From CAYSAQ01 sp964429235 (GTDB lineage Bacteria; Margulisbacteria; Riflemargulisbacteria; GWF2-35-9; DYQY01): a stretch of DNA of 64,000 nt. A model generated the notes under the pieces. The model made no database searches. It saw nothing but the letters and a program-made list of their open reading frames with translations, and was not told the DNA's origin. This document shows positions 31,101 through 46,100 of the stretch, one piece after another. The stretch is from the NCBI GenBank assembly GCA_964429235.1, contig CAYSAQ010000003.1:62001-126000 (forward strand), read 5' to 3'. Within the stretch, counting starts at the first letter, position 1. Each line of letters opens with the position of its first letter. A program made the position numbers and the translations under genes.

Positions 31101-34100
31101 CTGGCGGTTCTAGTCTTGACTATGTGGGGTATGTCGTTGAGAGGTTGAGTGGAGAAACTTTTCAGAGTGAGATATCAAGCAATATCAATTCCTCAGACTA
31201 TAAGGAGGATTGGAGTTTAAGTACTAATTTTTTCCAAGATGGAACGAATAATATATATTTGGTAATATCTGATAATGCAGGAAATCAAATATCAAATTAT
31301 GCTAATTACAATAAGCTAATAAGTATAAAACTTGATTTAAAATTTCCATCTTTTGCTAATAATGTGTCAGATGATTTTAATTGGACAAATACAACTCCAG
31401 ATTTCTTTAATACTGTTGATTTCGATTTCTTTGATGAGGGATTTTCTTTATTAAATAATATTCATTACTTTGTCACTAACAATGCTCAGTCTTGGTTTAC
31501 TCTCAATACAGTAGATGCAGCTGTTAATGCCACTAGCAATATGGCCCAATGGATAATTTCGTGGGAGTCATTAACCAACGGAGTAAATGAGATATGGGTT
31601 TCTTTCGATGATAATGCAGGAAACCAGACTTCAACTAAAGCCTGGACAATACGTAAAGATATAATTAAGCCAAGTTTTAACAATCTTATGACTAATCCAC
31701 AAGCTACATATGATGCTTGGTATAATGAAGTCCAGCCTTGGATGCAAAATATTTCAGTTAATTTTACTGATACTGGCGGTTCTGGATTGGACCAGATTTA
31801 TTACCAAGTAGACAATGCTTCAGGATCTGTTCGCCATACGATAAATGCATATGTAGCTGATGCTACTGATGAATATTTAGTTAATTGGGCAGTATCTTGG
31901 GGAATACTTGCTAATGGTGTAAATAGTATATCAATTGTAGTTTCTGATAATGCTGGTAACCTTGTTACTTCTGATACATTATTTCGGATAAATAAGGATG
32001 AGATAAACCCTTCATTTTCAAGTTTTATTGTTTCACAGGACCTGAAGCATTCGTGGAGGTGGTATAACCATGCTCCTGACGGAAGGTATTTTTATTATGG
32101 AGAAGACAGATTAATCGAGTTTAACATACTAGATGTTAAAGTTGCTTTTGAGGATTGGGGAAGTTCTAATTTGAAAGAAGCTTCGTATATTATCCAAAAT
32201 CAAGGGTATGAGACAATAGATATTATTTTTGACAATTCGGATAGATTAACTTATCCACAAGGCTGGGATATTGACTGGTCTCTAATTACAGAAGGCACAA
32301 ATGATATAAGGTTATCTGTTACTGACAATGCAGGCAATAATACCACTAGCGATGTTCTCTTTAGTATCCGCAAAGACGTAAGTATGCCTAGTCATGACAT
32401 TTCTTATGTTCATGCGCCATCAGATGAATATTATTCTACAACTCAGCCTTGGATGGATGTTAATGATGTTCCAGGTGATCCTGAATTTGTTTTTCATGAT
32501 CAAAATTTGTCAAAAATTAGAAGAGTTTATTACAAATTATACGAGTATGGTGTAACGATAGATGTTTATAATGCTATTACTACAAATCAATATATTACAT
32601 ATGATAGTAGTTTTAACTTTAGTTTTGATTTAGCCAGACAAGGATATAATGAAATACAGGTTGGTGTTGAAGATTTTGCTGGTAATAAATCTGAACATAA
32701 AGTTGTTGCAACATTCAATAAAGACACATTGCCTCCTATTGTAGATAAGACCGATTTATTCAATAGTCCTATAAAATGGGACAATGACGGAGGATGGGTT
32801 ACTATTTCGCCAAGTTGGTGGACTGACACCTTCCCAGTAAAAGTAAAAGAAGTTGGTTCGGGTACTGACTATTCTGGCTTAAAGTCTGTTTCCTATGTTT
32901 TATATCATGATAATAAATTATTTGAAGTAGGTTTGATAAAGGATAGCTTTTCTGGGCGTGTGGATTTATTTGATCATTTCACAGTACCTTGGGAAAAGAT
33001 AACTTCAGATTTAAATACAGTATACGTAAGAGCAACTGATAATGCTGGCAACACTCTTGATGAAAAAATATTTGATATTAGGAAAGATATTCTTACTCCT
33101 AGTATTTCTGTAAATTATGAATCAATTGGTTCTCAGACAGTTTGGTATAAAGAGGCTGTTCAATGGATGACAACTTTAGATATTGATTTTATAGATCAAG
33201 GAATGTCATTAATCGATGGTGTTTATTATGTAGTGTCTATTAATGGTCTTCTTACTATTAATAGTATAGAAGAGTATAATTCTGTTACTGCCTCAAAGCA
33301 GTTCCTTGATAATTGGGCTATTAGTTTTGGCATTTTGGCCCAAGGCACAAATGATATTTTATTATATGTTTCAGATAACGCTCATAATCTTGTTACTACT
33401 GATGTCGAGTTTTATATAAAGAAAGATGATAGGCTCCCAAGTTATAACGTTACTGGTGAGGGGTTTCCCGTTAGTTTGTGGCATAATGATACGCCTATAT
33501 ATAATTTATTGCCAATTGATGTCTTTGACTTAGGTTACTCTGGGTTGGAAGATATTGGCTTATTGTTTGTGAAATCGGGAGTGACTACCCATAGAATAAT
33601 AAAAGAAGGGTTAGGCAATTATCATGCAACATATAATCAGGTTACTACTGATTGGAGTTGGTATGATGAAGGGCAAACTAAGGTACATCTAGCTGCAACA
33701 GATAATGCAGGCAACTATTTTGAATCTAACAGTTTGTATACTGCAAAAAAAGATATTCATTTCCCTACTTGGATTTATGCGGATGATTATGATGATACTG
33801 GTTGGCATGGTGTTGCACCAGACTGGCTTACAGATGTCCAGATTAGTTTTGAAGATACTGGAGATGCAAATATTGCAACTGTTTCTTATGCAGTTGTTAC
33901 GCAGAACGAAACATGGTTTTTAATTGAAGACGGGTTAAATCTTGCCACTTATCAAGCTGTTTGGGGTATAGATTGGAATAGATTATCAGAGGGTACAAAT
34001 GACATAAAAGTAAAAGTCATAGATAATGCCAATAATATTACGACGACTAACGTTTTGTTCTCTATATATAAGGATACAGACTATCCGGATATTGAACACT

Positions 34101-37100
34101 CGGTCAGTGTAAGCCTCGATAAATATAATATGTGGTACAACGCAACTCAAGATTGGATGAATACCATAAACTTTAGTGCAGTAGATGATGAATTCTCTTT
34201 ATTAAATGGTCTTGGGTATGTGGCAGGGCTGGACGAGTTTATTTTAATTTCAGGAAAGAGTAGCGCTAATCTTGTAGATGCGTTTAATATCTTATTTTCA
34301 GAAATAGACAATGGGGTAATCCCAATTTCAATTCTGGCTTCAGACAATGCGCATAATGTTTCTTCTGCTATTGTATTTATTATAAAAAAAGATGTTATTG
34401 ATCCAGTAATGTATGGCAATTTTCCAAACACATCTTATTTTAATACTTGGTATAACGCTACTCCTGATTATTGGAGTGAGATAGATATTAATTTTAGTGA
34501 TTTAAAGCATTCACTATTAAGTAGAGCGGCATATATTGTATATAATGACGATGGTGTTAATACCTATAATATTTCTGCAAATATTTCAGGAGCTACAAAG
34601 TTTACAAGCCCATGGAGTGTTTTGTGGTCTACACTTACAAATAATATTAATACTGTTGATATATTATATGAAGACCATGCTACAAATATAGTTATTAGTA
34701 ATTCTATATTTGTAATTCGTAAAGATATTATTATACCGACTTATACGCTTAAAGAAATTCTTACTGCTAATCAAAATACTTGGTATGGAGCAGACAAGGG
34801 TAATCTATTAAATGATCAGATAGAATTTACGTTAACAGTTAATGATAGAGGTTCTTCTAATATTAAGAATATTTTTTATATTGTTGAACAACAAGATAAT
34901 CAGACTATTACTTCGAGTTTAGCTTCAGATCTATTTGTTCCTGAGAGAGTAATTAATGATTTTACTTTGAATTGGTTGCATTTAGGTAATGGGACCAACA
35001 ATGTTTATATTAGGGTTGAGGATAATGCAACTAATTCTATTGATAATAAAGAATTTATTATCAAAAAAGATGAAATATTTCCGGACTATTCATATTCTGT
35101 ATCAGCAGATACCGAGACTATTTGGCACTCTACAATGCCAACTTGGGCAACAGAAGTTTCTGCAAGTTTTTGGGATTTCGGGTACTCTCAATTAAAATCA
35201 ATTAAATGGTTCATGTCTTTGGAAGAATACACAAGCCAGAAGAGAACGACAATTTCTTATGCTGAGGATGGCTTAGGGTTAATTACACATAATTATAATC
35301 CTGTACCAGTAACTTGGAATGATTTTTTGCAAGGTACAAATGTAGTTAGGTTTGAACTAATAGACAGAGCAAATAATTCGACTAAAACAGATACATTCTT
35401 GTTGAAAAAAGATGATTTGGCTCCTTCTTATTCAGTCGATATTGAAGTGCTTACTGCAAGTCAGGATGCGTGGTATTCTGTTACTCCTTCTTGGACAGAC
35501 CAAGCCATTAATATTAGTTTTATTGATCAGGGAGAGTCTTTATTGAAGTCATGCTGGTATAGAATTTCTAATGCTGAGGGCGATTATATTACGATTTTAA
35601 AGGAACAGCCGTATTCATTTAGGTTTAGAGATTATACAGACCAATGGTCTGTACAGTGGGCAACTTTGACTAATGGGGTAAATAATGTGTTTGTTGGAGC
35701 AGAGGATTGGGCTGGAAAAACAATAACAAGTTCTGCAGCATTATTAACAATCAATAAAGACACAGTGCCTCCTGAGATAATTTATAACTACGTTGCACCA
35801 GAAAATGGTGCAGAGGATGATTGGTATAACTACATACCTAATTATGCAAAAGGATTAGATACAGAAGTATCAGATAGAATGTATTCTAATTTAAGGTATT
35901 TTAAATATTATGTTACATCTTTAGATTATTCATTCGAAGAAAAATATGGAACAGTTACAGAGAACAATGATGGAATTATTGAGTTTAATCAAGTTTGGGA
36001 TGTTGCTACTTCAGCATTGCTTCAAGGTACCAATAATATTTATATTAAAATTGCCGACAGAGCAGGAAATATAGTTACTAAATCAATTACACTTTCAATT
36101 AAATACGATGATATTCCCCCTATAGTAGATGATTCTTTAGTAACTGACACTATATATGATGAACGTTTATGGATAGACAATGATAATTATATGGATTTTC
36201 TAAATACAGTTAATGTAAGCTTCTTTGATTCAACTTCTTTATTAAAAGAAATTGCCTATAAAATAGAGTACCAAAATGGAACAACAACATCTATTATTAG
36301 TTCAGTTACTACTAAAGCTTATAACGATTCATGGTCTATTGATTGGGGTCTAATAGGTGGCGGGGTAAACACTATAAGTGTTTTGGTTACTGATAATGCA
36401 AACAATCATGTAGAACAGTTCTTATTTATAATAAAAAAAGATGCGGAGCCTCCAAGAATATATTATGAATTATCTGTTTCTCCTTCTTCAGAGCAAATGT
36501 CCCTTTGGTATAGAACTGCACAGTCTTGGCTATATGATATTAGAATAACAATGAATGATGCCGAATCAGGTATGGGTAGTTTTGGATATGCTACCTTAGT
36601 TGAGGGAGTTACGAATTCTTATGAAACAGTTAGTGGCAATCTAGGTGCGGTGTTTACGGCCAATGCTATTTTTGATATTGAGTGGGATATTATATCAAGC
36701 GAAGTTACTTCTTATGTTTATGCTTGGGCTAAAGATGCAGTAAAAACACCTACTAGAGCACTATTATATATATTTAAAAAAGATATAGACAGTCCGATTG
36801 TGTCAGTTAACCAAACACAGGACAATACTTGGTATAACAAAGACCAAAATTACGATACAGTTAATTCTCTTAATATTATTATTTATGATGCTGGTAGTGG
36901 AATTGTGTCATTAACCTATGAAATTAAGATTGGTGCTAGCCATATTTCATGGGGTGTAGTTGAATTAGGTGATGTTAATCAAGACCAAGGTATCATTACT
37001 TATGATCAGAAAATAGGTATCCCTTGGAATAAATTAGAAGATGGCGCAAACCAGATTCATATTCTTGCAGTAGATGCTGCACATAACACGAAAGATGTTA

Positions 37101-40100
37101 ATTCTAATATAATTATATATAAAGATACTATATTTCCTGATTATGATTATACTTCATACATTGGTGGAGAGACCTGGATAAATAGCGCTGGAAGTATTCC
37201 TGAAATATTAAACATTAAGTTTACCGATAGTGGTGGATCAGGGGTAAAGAATGTTAGTTTTGATTTTATTCATAATGATATTACCCAGAATACTGTGACC
37301 TCAATCTTTAGTGGTTTGCCACAGAATCCACCACTTAATAATACTTGGAATATGCAATGGAGCGTGTCATGGGATGTTCTTACTCAAGGCATCAATGAAG
37401 TTTTTTTTAATATAGAAGATCATGCAGGAAATGTGATTACAAGAGACAAATGTCTATTAATAAAGAAAGACTCATTGTTGCCATATGCTGATACCGAGAA
37501 TCTTTATGAAGACAGTATTTGGTATAACTATAGACCATTTTGGCTAAGCGTAACTATTGATTTCCATGATAGAGGTGGTTCAAAATTAGATGGAGCATGG
37601 TATAGGATTTCTAATAATGCAAGAAATAAGGAATCTCTTATTCAGGAAAATATAAACTCAAATGACAATACAAATGCTGTGAACATTCCTCATGAATGGC
37701 CGGCAAAAAATGGGTATAACTATATTTCATTAAAATTAACAGACTATGCAAACAATACTAGGAACTATGACCCTTTATTTGTTTTTAAGAGAGATGAGGA
37801 AAACCCTGATTATATTGATAATGATGAAGGAGAAAAAGAACAATATTTACATTGGTATCACACTACTCAAAGCTGGATGAGTTCCATTAATGTTGATTTT
37901 ACGGACGACCATTCAGGTATAGCAACTATGAGTTATGTTGTTCATAATTCAGATTATCCAACGGGTAGTAAGGAATATTTCATTTCACATTGTGTTACTG
38001 CAGAGATACATGAAGTATCTGCAAATTGGAGTATAAGTTGGGATCAAGTTTTAACTAATGGAGTAAATGCAGTTTATGTTAAGTTTAGTGACTATGCAAC
38101 AAATACGCAGGATAGTGTTGAGCCAGTTTTTACAATTCTTAAAGATATTATTCCTCCTGTAATATCAAATAATGAGGATAGTGATTTTATTTCTTGGTAT
38201 AAAGAAGCTGATCAATGGATGCATAATATTGATGTTGAGTTTTCTGATAAAGGATCAAGTAATTTGCAGGAGGTATCTTATAATGTGTTGCATCAAGATG
38301 GATCTATGGTTTCTGTGACCATTGATACAGCTATATATCTTCAAGAATACAAGAATCATAGAGATATTGAGTGGATAATCTCTTGGGATACTTTAGAAGA
38401 AGGTGTGAATATTGTCCAAGCAGCTGTAGTAGATAGGGCAGGTAATTATGTGACAATGAATGTTGTGACTATTAATAAGGATACAAAGGAACCTACTTTA
38501 GATGATCAGGAAAATATATTGATTGCAAGTCAAGATAGATGGTATGCAAGTACACCGAATTGGGCAGTATCAATGGATATTAACATATCTGATAATAGGT
38601 TGAGTGATTCTGGTATTAAGTTTATACAATATCAAGTAGATAATGGTGGATTGTTTCGAACTTTATATAATATTCCAGTTACAAGAGAATATTTAGAAGA
38701 TTGGACAATATATTGGTCTGATTTAAGAGATGGAACAAATAATATAACAATTCAAGCTACTGATAGTGCAAATAACACGCTTACAGTATTTAATCATTTG
38801 CAGATAAAGAAAGATGAGTCTGTATCAGACTGGATACCTGTAGGATTCCCTATCACTGATTTTAATAATACTTGGTATAGACAAGATACTGCTTCAATTG
38901 ATTTATTAGCGGAGGTAAGTGGTACTTTCTATGATGAATATTCTGGCCTTAAGTCAGCAAGAATCACTATTTCTAACGACTATAGTATTACAAAAGAGGA
39001 GTTTTATTTATTTACTGATCTGTATGGAGCTGCAGAGTATTCTCAGACTTGGAATATTACATGGGATGAATTATTAGATGGAGAAAACAAAGTATATGCG
39101 CAGATTATTGACTCGGTAAACAATGTTGTTACAAAACATATTTTTTCTGTAAAGAAAGATGATGTAACCCCTACTTTTTCAAAGACTTTTAATGAAAATC
39201 AATTTAATGGTTGGTTTACAGAATCAAAATTTTGGATGGAAGATGCAATATTTGTAACAATTAATGATAAGGGTGGAAGTGGTATCAGGATGGTTGAATG
39301 GTTGATTTCTGATAATAACTATATAACCACTAGTTTTAAGTTAGAGAATTCAGAAAAATTGCTTGAGAAAAAATATGTATTAAATCTTTTAGAAAATTGG
39401 GATTTATTAAAAGATGGACCAAATGGAATATATGTTAGCTTTAATGACTATGCTGGAAATTCTACAAGTAGTTTTCTTGTAACTATTAATAAAGACACAA
39501 AAATACCAAGGTTTTCAATAATAACAAAAGGATTTAATACCACTAAATGGTTAAATTCAGAACCAGCAAGTATGGGGATAAAAATTAATATTGATGACGA
39601 CGGGGAATCATGGATTGATTATATTATGTATAGTTTTGATCAAGTTGATGCACCAGTTGGTTATACAGGAGAAACAATTAATGATGGGTATAATCAAACA
39701 AGCAGTGATTTTGTTTTTAGTTTGCCTGTTAGTTGGAATCTTGTAAGGCAAGGTACCAGTAATATTAGGATAATAGTTGCAGACAATGCCGGTAATATTA
39801 CTAACAATAAAGTTAATACTAATCCTCCTCCTCCTCTATTTGTACAAATAAAAAAGGATATAGCATCTCCTAATATAGATAATCATGAGGGATCTATTGT
39901 TTATTATAATAAAAAATATATAGTGGATTCTGAAGATTTGCGTGTTGATTTTAACGATAATTATATGAAAACTGGAGATAATTTCGATTATAGAGAAGGT
40001 TCTGGCATTCAAAATATAAAACTATGGGTTTCTCATAATTTAGGAAGCAAAGAAATAGTATTATTTTCTGATGGTGTTACATATGATTATAAGCCATGGA

Positions 40101-43100
40101 AAATTTCCATGAACGAACTTTATAATGGTTATACAGAAGCATATGTTACCGTTAATGATAATGCTCATAATACGGCAAATAGCTTTTTATTCAGAATAGT
40201 AAAAGATACTATTGACCCAATAATTTCGAATTCAGAGAGTAGCCAAAGTGGTTGGTATAATGAGGCAAGCAATAAAAGTTGGATGGATTCAGTACAAGTT
40301 TCTTTTCTAGATAGCGGATCTTCTAATATACAGAGAATAGAGTATGGAGTTTCTCTAAATAATCAGATTAATTGGTATCTAGTGACTGATAATATGTATT
40401 TAGCAACTAGTTATAATAGGAATGTTAGTACGAATATTTTTAATGAACCGTGGGCTATTAGTTGGGATGTCCTGACAAATGGTGAGAATGAGATTTATGT
40501 TTCTATAAATGATTTTGCGCTTAATAGCACCTATAACTATGTGTTTACTATTAGTAAGGATGTGATTTCTCCTAGTTATATAAATAACGAAGATGAAGGA
40601 GCAAATCCTTCACTTAATAATTCATCAATCTGGTTTAGTGATATAAAACCAGAATTCATGAACTCTTTTGATGTGTTCCTTTTTGATGAAGGGTATTCTA
40701 ATTTGAGGTCAGCATATTATAAAGTGAGCAATACTCAGTTTCCAGCTAAAACATGGAAATCTATTAGTAGTAATCTTGCAAGAGCACCTACTTTTAATAA
40801 TTGGACAATTGATTGGATAGAAGTAGAAAATGGAACAAATGACATAATCGTTTCTTTTAATGATTACGCTTATAATAGTTCTCAAGCAGAAGTGTTTACT
40901 ATTTATAAGGATACAATAGCGCCAAGTATTACCAATAATATCACTGAGGCTGTTGATTTTTTTAGGTTTGATGGGTTCGGAGATTCAGAAGCTAGTCTAA
41001 ATTTCGCAATAACTATTACAGATGATGGGTACTCTGGTGTACGTATAGTCCAATATGGTGTTAGTAATAATAAATTTGGTGGAATGAAATGGATTGAGGA
41101 TGATGTTTACAGTAGACAATCAACAATTAATGGCTTGCAAATTGATTGGGATCAAATTACAGATGGTGTTAATGAGATATTTGTATCTGTAAATGACTTA
41201 GCAGGAAATAGTACAAATACATTGCCACATAAATTGTTTTCTCTTAGAAAGGACACTTCCCCTCCGCAAGTACATCAGACTTTTAATCAAGAAACAATTG
41301 TTGAGGCATATTTCCCGTTAGATGAAAGACCAATTCTTACTATAGATGCATTAATTGTAACTTTTTCAGAAGAAGGTTCTGCCATAAATAGTATAGAGCT
41401 TGGGATTATACAAGTAAGTAACAATAATAACGAAATTTGGACTACAATAGCTGCTTTTACACCAGAACAAGTAAGACTAATTTATGATATCCCATTTACC
41501 ATAAGTTTTGATTCTCTAGAAGAGGGAACAAATGAGGTTTGGTTTAGAATTTATGACTGGGCAAATATTGGCACGACTACACTATCATATCGTATTAAAA
41601 AAGATACGACTAATCCAGGAGCAATAGTAAATGCTTCCGAAGCACAGAAGAATGTTTGGTATAATGATGAGCCAGATTGGTGGGGAGATTTGCCAATAGC
41701 GTTTACAGATATCGGCGGTTCTCATATTGCTGCTATTTATTATAAGATATCCCAAAATAATTTTGAGGGAACAGCTGTTAAGGATACAGAATGGGTAGTG
41801 GCTACTGATAATCTTATAGCAGTTGATGTCTTTGCTTCATTAAATATTGAATGGGCATCACTTAATATAGGATGGAATGATATTTCAATAAAAGTTGAGG
41901 ACTATGGATACAATGTTCATACATTTAATGCATTTACAATAAAAGTAGATACAGAGAACCCAACGGCTAGTTATACAAAAAAATCTGGTGATTATGATGT
42001 TTGGTATAAAGAGCGCAATACATTGTTACAGTATATAAATTTTGATTTCTATGATTATAAGTATTCGGGGTTATCTTCATGGAATGTGATAATTTCAGCT
42101 AATAACCACCGCGTAACTATTAATATTGGAGAGGTTGATGTTGCTGATGATCACGACGAGAAATGGCGAGGAAATTATTCTGCAGAAAGTAACTGGAGCA
42201 ATCTTTATTATAATTGGGCATCTATTACTAATGGAGTAAATGAAATCTATGTTGTTTATAAAGATTATGCAGGTAACGAAATTATCAGTGGTGATTTGTT
42301 TCATTTTAAGAAAGACACCTTAAATCCAGAGTTGACTATAAATGCAGCTTTAATTGAAAGTAATAGTGAGTTTGAAGCTTGGTATAATAGTTTTGAAGAT
42401 TGGATGCGTAATCTTACTGTAGACGTTACAGATAATGGAATTTCTGGATTGCAATATGTGAAGTTGTTTATAACAGATTTTGATTCGGTAACAAAAGATT
42501 ATTACGCAACTAAAGATATCACTAGAGAATTTTCATATAGTATATCCGACCTTATATTAAATAATACAGATTTAGTAGCTATAAATGGCAGCGCTGATTA
42601 TTGGGATTTATTAAGCAATGGCACAAACAATATAATAGTAGAAGTTGGCGATAATTCTGGAGATTTTGACAGAAATAATTTTAATATAGCAGGCTCAGAT
42701 AGTTTTTATATTAAAAAAGATGTTAGTTCCCCATATTTTGATATATCAGGCAATTATATAACTGATAATATTGCGGATATTAATTCATGGCATAGACTGC
42801 CTCCAGCATTTATATCAATTATTGATATAGATTTTTATGATCCAGGTTATTCGAATTTATCAACTATTCAGTATGTTGTTTATTATAAGAATATAACAAG
42901 AGACGTCGTAGGTATAACTAATAATATTTCATTAGTAGAAAACAAATCTTCATTTACTCCAAATTGGACAATAGATTGGGATTTGTTAACATCGGGAGTA
43001 AACGAAATATATGTTTCTTTTAATGACAGAGCAGGTAATTTTGTTTTGTCAGGTCCGGTATTTGAAGTTTTGAAGGATATTATTACTCCAAATATTAGCA

Positions 43101-46100
43101 ATAACATAGCGAGTTGGAAAACACATGCACAAGAAAATAATAATAGTACTTTTAATAATTGGCTTCGTTCTTCTACTCAAGATGAAGCACAGTGGCTTAA
43201 AGCTATTAATATAGGATTTTCTGATAAAGGGAGTTCCAACTTATATACAGCTAAGTACATAGTTAAACATGAGTCAGGAACTTCTAGTAAGGATAGAGAT
43301 ATTTTTACAGCTGTGGAGGATTCTGAAGTTTATGAAACTCCTTGGCTTATTAATTGGAATGACTTAGATAACGGTACAAATAATATAAGTGTTCAAGTTA
43401 TTGATAAAGCTAGAAATACAAAAGATGTATTAGATATTTTTTGGATAAGAAAAGATGAAGACTCTCCAAGTTATAATTATCAAGTTGATGAAGCCACATT
43501 TAATATTTGGATTAGTGCTACTTTAGATTTTGAAACCAAGTTACTTGAGAGCCCTTTATATGTAACTTTTAACGATACGGGAAGTTCTAATTTGGGAAGT
43601 ATATATTACGGCGTTTATTTCAATAGCATCCTAGTTGATAATGAATGGATAACTATTCCTATAGACGAGGGGTTAGATGTTTATCCTAATGAGATTCCAG
43701 TTTCTTGGAGTAAATTAGCAAATGGGATTAATGAAATATTTCTTTCAGTAAATGATATAGCAGGAAACCAATTAGAATATAGTAGTTCAGTTTTAACAAT
43801 TAAGAAGGACAATCAACCACCAAGTTCTAATTTAATAAATCCAGCAAGTACTACAGATTATGTGAATAATTGGTATCGAGTTTCGCCAGATTGGTTAAAA
43901 GAAGTTGAGATTGAGTTTTCAGATACTGGGTTTTCTGATTTGCATAATATCGAGTATGCGATTGTTACAAGTGGGATTTATGATTGGATTAGCTTAACCA
44001 CTAGTTTTGGCAGTAACTGGTATCAAGTTCCATTTAACGTTGACTGGGGTAACCTATCAAACGGAACAAATAATATAGTGATTTCTTTTAATGATCTTGC
44101 GAATAATCAGATTATTAGTACTCCTTTTTATGTATTAAAAGATACCCAACCCCCTGCCATATCTAGTAACGAGTTAACCCATAGTACTTGGCATAATATA
44201 ACTCCAGATTGGATAGATCATATTGATATTACAATTACTGATGATGGTGGTTCAGGAATAAAAAATATTTCGTATAAGGTTTCTATTAATGAAACTGAAT
44301 ATACAATAGATTGGCAACCAATTACTAATGATATTCAAAAGAATAATTATGGGGCACTAATAGCAGTATCATGGGACCTTTTAGCTGAAGGCACCAATGA
44401 TGTATATCTTTTGATAGAGGATAATGCTGGTAACTCTATAAACATTAACGTGACAGACTTATATGTTAAGAAAGACACTGTATCGCCAAACAGGGATATG
44501 AATAATAATAATGAAGATATCAATCATGCTAAGTATCAATGGCATAATTTGCAGTGGCTTGATGATAATCCTTTAACCTATGATGCAATTGATATATCTT
44601 TCTTCGATGTTACTTCAAAGTTAGTTTCATTATCATATAGACTTCACACTGACGGAGAATCAGATAGAACCGGATTTATTTCAGCAGATGCTAATGAAGT
44701 AATTACTTTTGATGTTCCTTGGAAAATATCAGCCAGTCATATTACAGAAGGCGAGAATGAAGTATATGTAGAATTAAAAGATAAAGCAAATAATGTTTTA
44801 ACAACTGATAAATTATTAACAATTAAGCATGATTATACATCTCCTGATGTAGAGATAAAGCTTGTCAGGTTTCCTTATACTAATTGGCTTAATCAATACC
44901 CAGGAAATACTTTGTTTGTTATAGAATTAGCGTTTTCTGATAATTTATCTGGAGTCCTTTCTAGAAACCTTATATATAATAATATATCTCAAGGTAATGC
45001 TAAATCAATTCAATCTGTAGGTGGAGACAATATTTATTTGATATTAAATTGGGAAATGATAACAAATGGAGAGTCTGAAGTAATAATTTCATTTAATGAT
45101 AAGGCAGGAAATTCTACTGTTACAAAAACAATATATTCAATAAAAAAAGATACTTTATATCCGGTCATAAACATGAACATAAAGAATTTTGCGCAAGAAG
45201 ATTGGTATAATTCGCCAACGGATAATGGGTTAAACCTTACTTCTAATAAAGTAGAATTTACTGATCAAGGGTTTTCTTCAATAAACATTATTAATTATAT
45301 TGTGTCTGCAAATAATGAATATTATAAAACCAATGTATATAAGAGCGCTATAAAAAAAGACAGTTATTCTGGCATTACTGTAAATTGGGCTGAACTGCAA
45401 GAAGGTTATAATGATGTGTTTTTGAGAGTTCAAGACTATGCAGGGAATATTACAACTTCTTCTTTATGGTTTAGTATTAGCAAAGACTCTGAAGCACCAT
45501 TTGTTTCTAAGAATATGTTAGGAGATATTTTTAATACCTGGTATACAAGTGCAGCAGATGCTTCTTGGTTGGATGCTATTGATATCGATTTTAATGAGTC
45601 TAGCTTTTCTGGGATAAAATCAATCGATATTATTGTTAGTTGTAACAATAATAAGATTAAAGAGAAGAGCATTTTTTCTACAGAGAGTAGGTCGGTTCTT
45701 AGTGTTACTAAAGATTGGACTCTAAGCTGGAATGCTGATATTACTCTTGGGGTTAATGAAGTTTGGGTCTCAATGAATGATTATGTAGGTAATAGCATAT
45801 TAGAAAAGATGTTTGAGGTTAAAAGAGATGACGGACCTCCAAGTGTTTCAAATAATATTAATTCAGGATTGTCTTATTTTAATGATTGGATTAATGAATG
45901 GCCGGGAGATCCAATTCCTGTTTTTATCAAAGAAACATCTGATGGAGCTGGTATTAGGACTGTTAGATACTTAGTTAGCCATGATGGCAAATATATATCT
46001 TCGAGTGATATTGTCAAAGATTTGGAGACAAGAGAGACCAAGTATCCTATTTCTGGGTATTGGCTATTAGATTGGCAAAAATTAACAGAAGGAGTGAATG